From Rhabdornis inornatus (lineage: Eukaryota > Chordata > Aves > Passeriformes > Rhabdornithidae), in contig VWZS01000187.1 in the NCBI GenBank assembly GCA_013397075.1, positions 1,759,083 to 1,823,082 on the forward strand: 64,000 nucleotides of DNA, in the 5' to 3' direction. Below are positions 39,395-51,516 of the stretch, one piece after another. A program made the translations under genes and the position numbers. A model generated the notes under the pieces. It saw only the letters and a list, made by a program, of their open reading frames with translations, did not search any database and was not told the origin of the DNA. Numbering within the stretch: position 1 is the stretch's first letter; each line of letters opens with the position of its first letter.

Positions 39395-42300
39395 GTGTTA
39401 CAATGAAGTCACATCACATTTTAATTTTTGTGGTAGGCATGGCAAAGTTTTCAGAGCAGGCATGTACTTGAAGAAGGTGACCTTAGTTCTGAGCTCAGAG
39501 CTGTGGCAACAGCAGATCTATTTGTTACCTGGGCAGGTGCAGTTCAGGATGCTGTGATGTGCTGCTGCCAATGCTGTCCCAGTGAGGTTCAACATTGGCT
39601 CACTTTTCTGTAAGATTGCTGTCAGTTGAGATGGTGGCTTTTGTAATGCAAGAGTTGTGTGGAGACGACCAAACTTGATCAGAACTCAAGTCAGTTTTGT
39701 TCTCAGCCAGCCTGAAGCTATTGAAGCATTTCAGCTTTTATTATTGCCTGGCACGCATACATGATGGACAGTCCTTTGAATCTTGGCTGTACTGTGCTGT
39801 TTATTCTGTTTTGGAAGCTGGATAAGGCCTTGATTCTGTGTGGGCATGCTTCACCCTTCACTTCAGTACTTCTTGGTAGGGTGCCTTTTGAGATACTAGT
39901 TTTAGCCAATTCATAGTAGTTTTGTTTCCAAAATGTGTATTAATGTATATGCCATTGGTGAGACACATTAACATTTCCCTTCTGGTGGCTGAAAGGGAAT
40001 GCACAGTGGGCACTGTGGTTGGTATGACTCTATGCTCTTGGACTGTTTTTTGTCACATTTCTGAATATTGGTAACAATGTCAGTGTCTTCTTTCTTGCCT
40101 AAAGCATGCTGCTAGAGCAGATTTGGGAAAGCTCTTCATTTCTAAGGGTATAGTTTTTGAATAATAGGAAGACAAGTGGATAATGATAATAGATGGCAAG
40201 TCTTTGAAGTACATTAGAATCAGCTTCAGAGAGAGAGAAAGAAAATTCCTTCCCTGAGCTCCAGATAAACAACAATGCTTTCAAACCTTCAAGAGGATCA
40301 AGGTGAAATGCAGTGAACAGCAAGTGCAGGGACAATGATTCCGCTTTTATGGCAATTGGAAAAAATATGTTATTTCCTTTTTGTGCTCCTGTAATAAAGC
40401 AAAATAACAAAGTACTCTGAGATTTTTCTATGAAAAGAACACAAAAAGCTTTCTATGTTAAATACTCTCGTCTTAATAGATGTGGGTAGAATATATTTTA
40501 AATGGGCTGGAAATATCTTCTTGGAATTCTGAAATATCTTCAAAACTGGCTGAAAAGAACTGAACTCATCTGATCAGGGAGGTGCATTTAACAGCATTTA
40601 TTTGCTTGTGTAGAGTTGTAGGAGACTGGCATCTTGCAGCTGAGGTGTGTGTCACTCCCACTTTAGTTGTCTTTGGCTGGGAAAGAGAGAATGGAGCAGT
40701 CTCATTTCTCATTTTCTTGTTAAAGGCTTCAGGAAAGAAAGGAAAATAGTTCTAAGCCCTGGCCTGAAGTACAATTCAAAAGGTGAATATACCCTCCTTT
40801 GCCTAAGGAAAAGACTCAGTAAGGTAAGTTGGAGAACAAGTAGAAAGTGACTGTAGGATTGTTCCTGTTGAGGTTCCATTCTTGGTTTTTCCAAGAGTCA
40901 GTCTTGGAAGATGAAGGAAAAAATAAGCTATTTTTTTCAGAGAAGTAAGGTGATTTTCAAAAGTAAGAATGTATTCATGTGACTTTGAAATGATTGGTGT
41001 GAATAAAGGCTGAAATTCAGTGGGCAGGGTTGTGTATTAACATGCTTTATGAGTTGCAGTGTCATGAATGGTAAAGACCTATGTAAGAAATGGAAAGCTG
41101 CCTTTTCAAAATTCAAATGAGTACGATGAAGAAAAATTCATAGTTTTTAAAAACTATGATCTTAAACATATTTGTTTATATATAAGGACTACTGGAAGAA
41201 CTCAAAACAACTCTGCAGGTCACCTTTAGCAAAAAGCTCTCTGTATAGATAATAATATAAGTTATAAAAAAAGTATCGCACCAACAGCATGTCCCATATG
41301 CAATACAAAAGTGAAAACAAACTCCAGATTGAGAGGTGGTTGGTTTGGATGGGGGAGGGAGATTTAATGTGTTGCGTTCTTCAGGAAAGAATCAGTGTAA
41401 AGAACTGAGAAAAAATAAGATGGCAACAGCCAGGATTTGCAGGGCTTTTCAGCCCTTTGTTGGGTTATCTTGCATAAGTGCTTTAGCCAGAGACTCTTTT
41501 CAGTAGCTGCATGGGGCCAGCTTGGAACACAAACGTGCATGAATCCAAATGTAATTTCCCTGTTGTGCACATTCTGGCTGTGACAGCTCAAGTTATGAAT
41601 GTAAAATAGCAGGAAAAAAAGTTGAGAAGATGGCCAGGCCTGAAGTGTTAATAAGAGCTGACTTACCATGAGATCCCTTGAGGCTGGCAAAGGTGCTGCC
41701 CGAATTTTAAGTTTGTCTGCTTCCATGCTTCATTTTGGTGTGCCTTGCAAAAGAATAAATAAATGCCTTGGTTTTATCTGTGCATCTGAGTGGTTCGGCA
41801 TAACAGAAGTAACAAACATTTTCTTCCATGTAAGATGCAAAGCAAAGAGAGTGATGCTAATCCTCCACTCTGGTTCGTGGTCAGCGCTGGCACAGACTGA
41901 ATCAGCATCAGTGGCTTTCATCTGTAGGCAAGAAGTACTGTACAGGGAATGGCAGTATCTGCCCCCTTTTTTCTGGGGGGCAATAATCTGCAGTTTTCCT
42001 GGATTTCCAGTGTTCAGAAGGCATTTGTCTTTCTTCTGGGTAGGATTGGTGCAGGATAAGGGATTTCCTCCCCCCACATCAATACACAGCTTGCAGAAAG
42101 GACACCTCATCATGGCCACGGGACAGCTTGTCTCAGACTGTGCAGGCAAGGACAGGGCTTTTCTCTCTTCTGCACACTACTCGCACAGCAAAGAGAAATT
42201 GCAAAGTTTGCAAGTTTCCCTGCGTCTTCAACATCGGATTTTCCCGGGTCTGTACTCTCCCTCTCTTTTTTTTTTCTCCCAACCTCCTTCCATCTCTTGT

Positions 42301-45300
42301 TACCATGGAGAATGAAATGCCTGTTCCATTCAAGTTGTCGGCTGAATAGGTTTTGAGGTTGATGGATGGTGAGAATCTCTTATCCCTCCTTCTCCAAACA
42401 CCGCCCCTGCCTGGTTCTTGACATTTCACTTGCCAGAGACTGGCAGTCAGTGAGTGGGAGCTGAAAGGGAGGCTGGCAGTGTCCTGCTGAGATGCTCTTT
42501 CAGTTCATGGATGAAATCAGCAGCCGTGAGAAGGTCTTAAGGGCTTCGGTGCAGAGCCTTGTCCTCAAGCTGACTGAGGCATGAATGCTCACTTGAGTGC
42601 ATGTTCTTGCTTCCCCAGAGCACCCAGGGGAAAAAGAATTCATATGTGAAACCTGTTGCTGCTTATGACTGTGTCAAGGGGTGAGGTAACCTCTGCAATG
42701 TAAAGGGAAAGGTAAGGAATGAATGAATGCAATAAATGCTCTGGCATTATCTGTTCCTCTCATATATACTTCTCTATCTGAGTCCACGTCATACCACAAG
42801 TGGAATTTCTTTGCTGCAGTCTGGCTTGGGTGGTTTCCTGGCTGTGATGCTGAAGTTAGCAGGAGATTCTGTGTTTAGTGGGATTCCAGCAGTCCCTGTA
42901 TGTACTGGCTGCGTACGTGTGGCATCAGTAGTGCAGTGTCAAAACAGATTTCTGAATAAGGTACCTTCTAATAACAAATATGTGGAATTGTGAATATTGA
43001 CAGGCCCAGGGTTGAAATATGACTTGGGGGATACTGTTAATGTACAAGAAATGAAGCTGTAAAGAAGAAAAATTAAAATTATAGTTCTGGAAAATTATAC
43101 AGAAAATATTTGTTTTGTTGTTATTTATTACTTTTCATTCGGGATAACTATAGTTTTAGAGGGTATCAGAAAAATTTTTAGCCTATGCTGAAAGGCTGAA
43201 GCCTGTCCTTTTTAGAGGAGGGGTTTTTTTGACCGATGACTTAGTAATGATGATTTGGGAGAAGTGAATGCCTGGCACTGTTTGATAGATGGGTGGATTT
43301 TGCATCTGGAAGTAAATGTTATGACTTTAAATTCTGACATTGTTTCCAAGTAGAAGCATTCCACAAACATATAATTGTTGAGAGAAGGTACTTCTGTGAG
43401 TTTTCTGCTAAAACCTGCTGTGTTAGGACTTTACCAGCACGGGAATTAATACTGGTGGTATACCTTAGTGGGTGGCATTTCAATGTTTTTGAGATCATAT
43501 GTGAAAATCTGTCCTGGCTGGTTTTGAACAGCTGTGTTTGATAAATGACTGTGAACTTTCTTTCAGCACATCTTTTCAACACTTTGCACTGATAAATATT
43601 TCCACACCTTCTATGTATTCCTAAAGTTGCTAACCAATACATCTCTCCACACTACCACCAACAGCTTTTGCATCTGTCTTAGCTCCTCAAGAGTTCAGTT
43701 TCTGTTTGATGCTTTGTGTCCTGTTTGTTGTTGGATTGTTGTCTCCCTGCTGGCGTTTTACTACTGTGCAATTGCTTTTCCTGTTGTGCAAGCCACTTCC
43801 AAAGTGCTACTATGTTAGTTGTTTGGCCACTGGTGTGTTAGAAGGGAATTTTAAATTCCTGTATCAGAAAGGCATGTGTGTATGTCAGCACGTACAAAAT
43901 AAATATATGTATATGAAATACATATGAATATACCATCCAGGTCCTTAAGTGGTTTTTTGTAGAGATTGTAGTAGTATTTTTGTTTCCAGAGCTTGGGGTT
44001 TCCTAGAGGATGCATACACAGAGGATCTGACTGCCTGTGACCTTCAGTCATACAAGATAATATATGATGATATGCAGGGCTTTGGTTTCCTGGTTGGCTG
44101 GGCTACTGCAGAAAAAATAGATTTTCAAAAATACACCACTGAAGCAGCTTTTTTTTTTTCCATAAATGCATCACACATGTTGATGTTGAGATAAAATGTT
44201 ACAGAGAGGAAAAAAGGGGGAAGTGCATTGGGACAGAGAATGTAGCTTGGGATTAGCTTCCTGATAGGAACTCAGCTTCATGTTACCCTTTGTAAGGGAT
44301 GGGGAGAGAGTGAGCATCTGTTTTAACACAGTGATTTTGTGTGAGCAGCAATAGCATCAGCGTCAAGGCTTACATGTGTATTTCCATTTATTCTGTTAAC
44401 CTGCTGGAGTTTTTTGATTCAGTATTATCTTCTTTATGAAAAAAATATACTCCTAGGAGCTTATGGGTTTGCATGAGAGAAAATCCCAAATCTTTCTCTT
44501 ACACTCTGTGAGGATTGTTATGCTAATAATTTTAGAGGCTGTCAAAATTTTTTCTGAGTATTACTGACAGAATTCAATCTCTGAGAAAAGATCTTCCAGT
44601 TTTCAACACGAATGTATTTAAATTCACTTTGCCTTCTAAAATTCCTCCTCTTCCCGTCACCAAGATCGACCTTTACTTTATTGGGGTCTTTTGATTTTTA
44701 TATTTTCTCTGAGGAGAATTTGATTGACTTAATAAACTTGTAATTAGGACATATCTCTGCTTCATTCCATCTGGCCTTTGGTTAAATTATTCTTGGAAAA
44801 ATTCTCATGTCCCACTCTTTTTAGATTCAGAGTTGCTTGATTCCTTTTTCTTGCCCTCCTTTTTTTTATCTGAATGGTATCCAGCTTGTAATTTTTTTAT
44901 CTTGTCCTTGCTATTTAGATGTGGGCAGCTGGAGAACAATCCATCTCTAAACCTTTTTCTGCTTGCTAGATGCTTTATTTCACCTTTTCCTGAGTGATCA
45001 GTGCCTGGGTTTCTCTCCAGAGCTTTCCCAGGCAGTGCAGCATGGAACTGACCTCATTTGCTTCAGCTGCACTCCTGTCCCTGCTGCCTGGTGCCCCAGT
45101 CAGTAAGGATGGCCAAAGCTTTGTTCAGGGCAGCTGGGGGAAAAAAAACCTGATCAAGCAGCAGACTGAAGCTGTCTGTCCATGGCTTTACAAAGACAGG
45201 TCTTTGCTGATTTGTACTTTGCAGGTTATCTTTATAACCTTAAAATCTGGAAAATTAATTTTAGTTTAGCTTTTGCCAAGGCTTCCTACCTGTTCTGTTC

Positions 45301-47128
45301 GAGTGAATTTTTAAGCCCTTTATAATAGGCTGGTACATATGCAAAGAATGAGCATCATGCTCTCCAGTAACTCATTCTCTTATCTCAAGTGTCATTTACT
45401 GGAATCTCCTTACCTTTTGCCTCCTGTAAAATGTAAACTGAATTACAGGCATATAATTAAATCAGCATATTAAGTGTGTGAGGAATGAAGGCAGTGGGAA
45501 TCTTGATGGTTACATCCACAGTAAGAACATGAAAATCTAAATCATCAGGTATCTAAACTATTTTCTAGTATATTGAGAGTGCTGGTAGTAAAAGAACAAT
45601 TTCCAGGTGGATGAAATGTTTGTGTGCTAGGTCAGCACAATAGGCTGTCATTTCTCCTCACCTGGCAGAGAAGCTGCTTCATAAACCATGTGGCTGCTGG
45701 CTAAAAGTCTCAGATGTGCAGTATTAGTGCTCATCAGGGAAGAGGACATTCAAATAATTACAAAATAGTTGTGAGATTCTGACTGGGAAGAAAAGTGACA
45801 GTTTCAGGTACTGATGTATTTGCTTTTGCCTGTAACCCATGTCTAAATCACTTTGTTGCATATGGCATACTTCATACTTAAACTGCCATCGTTAGTGTCT
45901 GACACTGATTTTCTGCCTCATTTTTTGTGCCTAAGCATCAGGCATATAGTGTTGGTGATGGCATTATCTAAAGATATCTAAGAGCATTTGCTTCTCAGAG
46001 ATGAGACTTCATAATTTATTTACTTTATATTATGCATAGCAATTCAAGTTCCTGTTGTCTTGCCACAACCCAAATATAGAACACAAAATTAAAATGAAAA
46101 ACTGTAAAACTAAATAAAATACAGAAGGCATGACAAGAAGTGGGATTGACCTTTTTAATGTAAATATTATTTTCTCTAACTTTGGATTTTTGATTAAGCG
46201 TTGATGTCAATTTACTGTGAAAACCAGGAATAGCAAAGTGTTGTGAAACTGAGTCAAATTTGGGTGCAACATGAGAGATGCCCCTTGTATTTGAGTGGAT
46301 TTGTGTAGTGTGTGCCTCACAGCCAGTTGCTGGCTCTTTCAGGTTTGTCCCTGTGAAATCCTCTCCTTTAGTCTTGTTCCAGTGCTGTAGCACTCAACTC
46401 CAATCCATCCCTCTCCAGCCAGTCTGGTTATCTTCTGTTGGCTCTGCAGTGCTCTTCCCTGGCTGTGTTACTGGATTGGTATTCTATCAGTAGAGCAAAA
46501 GGATAGGAAAGAAGCAGGGGAAGGGATATCTGAAACTATTATTGGCTGCTGTTTTAAATGGAAGTCAATATTTTTCACAGCAGAGAGATATTGTAGGAGA
46601 AACAGGAGGGCACAATAGGGAGAGCTCTTGAAAATGCTGTTTGTGTTTCAGTCTTGTTCAGGGTTTTCACTCCTAGAACACATTCAAAGTTTGTTGCTGG
46701 TTTAGAATTTAGAAGTCTATATGGAAATTACCAGTGTTTCAGTTCCATAGTGATTCTTGAGATACAGGACAAGATGCACACATGAAAAATTATTGTCTAG
46801 TGGACAAGGACATTCTTTAGCCTGCCTTTTTTCCTCCTGCCTTCCCTTTTAGTCTGTATAATAAGGATACTGTTTTGTGAAAGGTGATCTCAGACTGTGC
46901 TTCTCCTGGAAAGCTCAGTGTTGTTCTCATCTGCCACAGTTACGATATTCCTGTCTTCAGCTCCTGCAATCAGAGCTGTAGGGTGCATTTGATAAGCTCA
47001 TAAGTCTGACTGATTGATAATGAATTTTTGGTAGATTAATTATTTGGATCAGCATGCTATGTATAGCCAGGGATGTGGATCCACCTCTTTTGCTGGCAGC
47101 CACTAACATTGCTTTATGCTCCTTGCAG
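39395..47128 (+). other. Proposed first intron, distal part
   Basis: No repeat of a known family is seen here. It holds the 22-bp palindrome at 41138-41159 and the longest intronic open frame of the window (41668-42315, 215 codons), which also overlaps an open frame on the other strand and lacks coding signs. Two exon-like segments have good splice sites: 40726-40823 (donor AAG then GTAAGTT) and 42619-42680 (acceptor TTGCTTCCCCAG). Neither gives a phase that leads into the exon at 47129, so they are not annotated as coding. Confidence 0.45.
41138..41159. repeat. 22-bp perfect palindrome
   Basis: The half-site TCATAGTTTTT (41138-41148) is followed directly by its exact reverse complement AAAAACTATGA (41149-41159) with no spacer. 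Pairing ends at 41137/41160. It could extrude as a short cruciform, but by chance AT-rich introns contain such sequences occasionally. Confidence 0.9.
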
Positions 47129-47207
47129 AGCTGTGCCCTGAAGCTCTTAACCCTGCTCTTTTGGATAACCAAGTGCAGCCTAACCCTAACCCAGTGTTAT
47201 GTAGCAG
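47129..47207 (+). CDS. Proposed internal coding exon, protein not recognised
   Basis: This 79-base segment lies between a very strong acceptor (GCTTTATGCTCCTTGCAG) and a strong donor (AGCAG then GTGAGTAC). Read with a two-base start it gives 25 codons (LCPEALNPALLDNQVQ, then PNPNPVLCS) plus two leftover bases. Frame 2 is closed by a stop. Frame 1 is also open, but its phase runs into a stop in the next exon, whereas this frame joins the exon at 59794 through an AGG (Arg) codon. The incoming phase fits both donor options after the ATG at 1308. The peptide is Pro/Asn/Leu-rich and hydrophilic, without a recognisable motif. Bases 47179-47192 are a telomere-like CCTAACCCTAACCC, read here as Pro-Asn-Pro-Asn-Pro. 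Exon status is inferred from splice sites and phase. Confidence 0.45.
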
Positions 47208-48070
47208 GTGAGTACAGACAAGCTGGAGCATATAAGCCATATCTTGATGTAGTATAATAACTGTATGTATTGAGTTGTGATGTGAGTTTTTAGACTCAGT
47301 TGGTATCATCTGCAGGAGTCAGAACCCTAGGCCAAGCTGGCACAGCCAGAGGAGGAAGCACACTTCAGTTCCATCTTCTTCTGTCTTCTCTCATTTTTTG
47401 CTCTTTCTTAGGCTTTTCCCCATAGGGCTGACTACCTCTTCCTATTTCATGGAATCTCAAACTTGAGTTTCTATCTGTGTTTTGCAACCCCACAAATCAG
47501 GCATTGCTTGAGGTTAATCACAAACACTAAACCCGTGCTCCCCTGTGACATCCTGTGATGCCTCTGCTCCTGTGCAACACTGAGCAGCACAAGCTGCCTG
47601 TACACAAACCAGATATTAGTGACCTCAGCCAGAAAACATTAACTGCATTGGCAAGGGTGCTGGCCCCATGTTCAGATGAGAACCAACAAGATGTCATCAG
47701 GACTTTCTCTTGTGCCCTAACTTGGGAATTGTTGTTGAGACACTGCTTTGGCAGTTGATCTTCACAGACAGTATGGATTGTTCATTACCTTCACCCAAAT
47801 GTGTTTTTTCTTGATTTATGGTGAACAAGTGGATTTATACAGTAAAGGAGGTTGCTCCTAGTCCCATCTTCCAGTTTCCATATTTTATCCAATAGTTGCT
47901 TCAGTTGTTTAAAGTACTTGGGTTTGTTACTCTGGATCATGGATATAAATAAATGCCAGAAGCATGAGGCCTTATCAGCTGTGAGCAGCTGTACTTACCT
48001 TTTCATTTTAAATCTAAACACCTAAAGTGCAGATAAACAACAAAACTTGTTTTTCTGTGTGATGGGACTG

Positions 48071-48115
48071 ACTGCTTCCAGATCTGAGCCCGGGATTTCA
48101 GTAAGGATAACTTGT
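48071..48115 (+). repeat. Left arm of perfect 45-bp inverted repeat
   Basis: This arm begins ACTGCTTCCAGATCTGAGCC and ends GGATAACTTGT. It is the exact reverse complement of 48672-48716 over all 45 bases, and similarity stops at the first base outside on both sides. The spacer is 556 bases. No target-site duplication is evident next to either outer end, so it is not an obvious terminal inverted repeat of a DNA transposon. Arm and partner could form a long hairpin in single-stranded DNA or RNA. Confidence 0.95.
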
Positions 48116-48671
48116 AATAATAAATTGGCTTTGGATCGGCTTCCGTGGCCCATTGTGCTCATTTATAACATTCTGGAAGGTAAAACTTTAAAGTTTGTTG
48201 GAGTTTGTTGAAGGCTGTTGCATCTCTACTTAAAGTAAACTAGCATTAGCATTTTTGGGAAAGACTGTCCGCCTTGTTAGAGCTCAGAGTTACAGTTCAG
48301 GACAGTGAATATTAATGTCTGTAGTGGTTTGGTTTTGAAATGCTGTCTAAGTATGGACAGTCATACTTAACCTAGTATATTGCTTACATATATTGGACAG
48401 CCTAGAGAATTAAGTCTGATTTCCTTGAGAGTATCATCTTTATGTACTCACTGCAGAAGTGGCTCTTGGGGAATGCCTGAGGGTGCTGGCAAGTGAAGGG
48501 GCATATACTCAGACAAAGCTTTAGAGGACAGGATTTTAAACACTGTATGGGAGATGTTGCAAATAACCTTTGTTAGCTTGATAGGTTAATCTTTGACCTT
48601 AGAATTACTTTGTAGAACACAGAAATTTGCTTTCCTTCTATTTAATTTTCCATGGATACATTACTCAGGTA

Positions 48672-48716
48672 ACAAGTTATCCTTACTGAAATCCCGGGCT
48701 CAGATCTGGAAGCAGT
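48672..48716 (-). repeat. Right arm of perfect 45-bp inverted repeat
   Basis: This is the exact reverse complement of 48071-48115, starting ACAAGTTATCCTTACTGAAA and ending GATCTGGAAGCAGT. The absence of a single difference contrasts with the diverged repeats nearby, which suggests a recent origin (for example fold-back template switching or insertion of a short inverted copy) or ongoing sequence conversion between the arms. An assembly artefact is possible. Confidence 0.95.
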
Positions 48717-51468
48717 GCATAGCTTTATGTGTGGCTCAGACCCTGAGCTAGTTCACCTGCTGAGCTCTCACCAACTTTGCTCAGAGCTGCTGCTGATGTC
48801 TCTGTTTTGTGCTTCTGAAACATGGGATGCTGGGAAGCTGGCTTTGAAGGTGCTGGAGGAGCATTCAGGAGCTAGCTGAGCTGCACAACTCACAGATTTG
48901 ACTAAAGCTCTGGCTCAGCTGGACTTAGAGCCATGGAGCTGATGATAGCAGCAGTTTCAGGAGGAATAAATAGTGAAGGAGTACCATGTATGTACTGTGA
49001 TCCCTTCTGCTTTGAGAGATTTGTCAGATGGAGTTTCTTATGGAGCTTTCATACCTCAGCTGAATTGTCCCAGAACCTGGGGTGCTGCAAAACACAGTGC
49101 AAGGGCGCAGGGCTTTGGCCACTGTGCAGCAGGGTTTGTGTGTTTGGGTTTTCCCATTATCTGCCTGCACATCTGTTCCCATCCCCCACTATTCTTGGAC
49201 AGTGGAAAGCCAAGTTTGTATGCTAGTGCTGGATTGAAGGCTGTGGTGTCTGACCAAGGTAAGAAAAAAGTGTTCGGTTATAATTTAATCCTTACACTTT
49301 CTTTATTGTGTTACTTTTGAAATGTTATAAAGTACAAGTAATCAGGCTGTGTAGTGACTCTTTAAGTGTTCTGGGCTGTATACTACTTAGAAATTACTTT
49401 TTTTTTCCCTGGTATTGGCACTGAGTTATGAAAGTGTTAGAATTTATGCTGGGTATCTAGCCTATGTACTGTATAATAGTACTATAGTGGAGTACATCAG
49501 CATTTACATACATCAGTATATCCATATACATACATATATATTTTCAGGTGAAAATACTGAGATACAGATTGCAAATTAAGAGTTTAGTTGTCTGGTTCTT
49601 GGGCAGAATCTCCTGGGTAGGAAAGGATGTAATTCCTCATCCTCATGTATTCTGAATCTATTAGTATATTAGATCTAAGGGTTTTTCTTTCTAGCTTTTC
49701 TGTTTTGTTGAGTATGCTCTTCAAAGATCAAATTTTTGTACTACAATTATTCAAGGAGTGCATGAGTATGATGATGTTCAGGGGATACAAAGATGAAGCA
49801 GTAACCTTCTCCAGAGTGCACCTGTAGTTATTTTTGGCACTAGCTTACTGTACTTTCAAAAGCAGAAATGTTCATTTTGCTTCAAGTGATTTTATCCTCC
49901 AGAGCTCAGCAGGATGATTCTGCACAAGATAGGGAGCTGTCAGAAGTTCTGTCCTATGGGTTGCTTTGATTTGGGAGCTGGAGCAGAAACTCTACTGTTT
50001 CAGAACAATATATTTATTTTCTCATCATCAACTTCTGGGAACAGTGGTAATGAGAGATTATGACTTCTTGTCTCCCAAGTATTCCTCAAATATGTATCCC
50101 TGCTCAATCTTTCTCAGCTACTCTGCAGGGCTCTCTCTGGCACCAGAAAAAACACATCTTCCAGCCCTTTGGCAAGTGCTCATTTTATGTGTCCGTGTGT
50201 CTCTCCGGTTAATAAAGTTGTTTTGAAAGGGGAAATTTAGAAAGAAAGAGTGGTCACACTTTCTGGGTTTGATTTCTTTGTGTTTAATGTGACTACCTGT
50301 TTCTGGGCTGGGGCTGGCCGCTGTAATGTGCTCCTTGTAACAGAGGAGTGTTGCATTACCTTGGGCAGGTATTGGAGAGCCCACTGTGGGTCAGCTGATG
50401 CAGTTTTATACAGGACGAGGATATCTATGTTAAATTGCAAAGTTTTGTGTTAAACTTTGTTACTTTTCTTTTACTTTTTTTGATGTTACTTTTCAGCAGA
50501 GAAAGACCCTTTAATCTTCTTGTTACCATGCCTCAGGGGAGTTGCAGGAACAGTAACATCTGTGCTTGCTGTATAAGGCTGACAGCTGTTTCAGGAGTCA
50601 ATTGGTTCTTTTATCCAGTGTCTCTGAAGAGCACAGGGAATGTGGGCCCTGCAGCTTCCTGCAGGAGGCTTTACAGGATGGCAGTAAGTACTGGCATTGC
50701 AACATGCTGAACCATGGGGCTCCATCACTTGCCTTTGACTTTTGAATACTTCTAAGCACTCCAAAAAGTTAGGAGGCATGTTGATTGCAAGTGAGGGAAA
50801 GTCAATGGTAAATGGTACCTGAGCTTGGTAGGTGACCATAGATGACTGAAGAGATTGGATCAGGGCTTTAGTGACTGAATATGGAATGGATCATCTGCTT
50901 CAGAAAGTATCTTGGAGATGCCCCAGCCTCAACCTTTCTACAGAATTACCATGTTGAGAGTAAGGTAGTGTGATTTCCCCTGACTCTCTCTCTTTGTTTC
51001 TGTTTCTTTGTTTTCTCTTTTTGCTTGTGATTGTTATTTAAAGAAATAATATAAAAACCCCTTACAATTTCCATAAATAAGAAACTCCCTCGACCACAAC
51101 AACAACAAATCTATATAAAAAGGAGGTGTACAGGAGCCTCATTCATCACCTTTTGTTCACCAGACTTGATTTGACATCTGAGACTACTGAGAAACTTTGG
51201 CAAGTGCAATGATTTCCCGTGTGGGGGTAATAAGAGAGAAAAAACCTGTCAGTTGAAAACAGCAGGAGCTGCATTAGCAAATATAAATTAAACAGATGGC
51301 TAAGATACTGCAGCTGTCACATAGAAGCTCCAGGAAGATTTTTAGCTTAGAGCTGCAGGAGGCTATTTTAAAAGGGAATATGAAAACAACAACAAAGCAA
51401 ACTTCAGTGTGACGAAAGAGACAGTAGAACCATTCAGGTTATATATAAAATTTATCAAGGATTGTGGT

Positions 51469-51516
51469 GTTGGTTTGTTGTTTGTTGTTGTTGTTTTTTT
51501 TCTTTTTTAATTTATG
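51469..51516. repeat. TTG/T-rich simple repeat
   Basis: A run of GTT/TTG units passes into a T-rich tract interrupted by one C. It is low-complexity and likely length-polymorphic, and there is no sign that it marks a retroposon tail. Confidence 0.75.
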
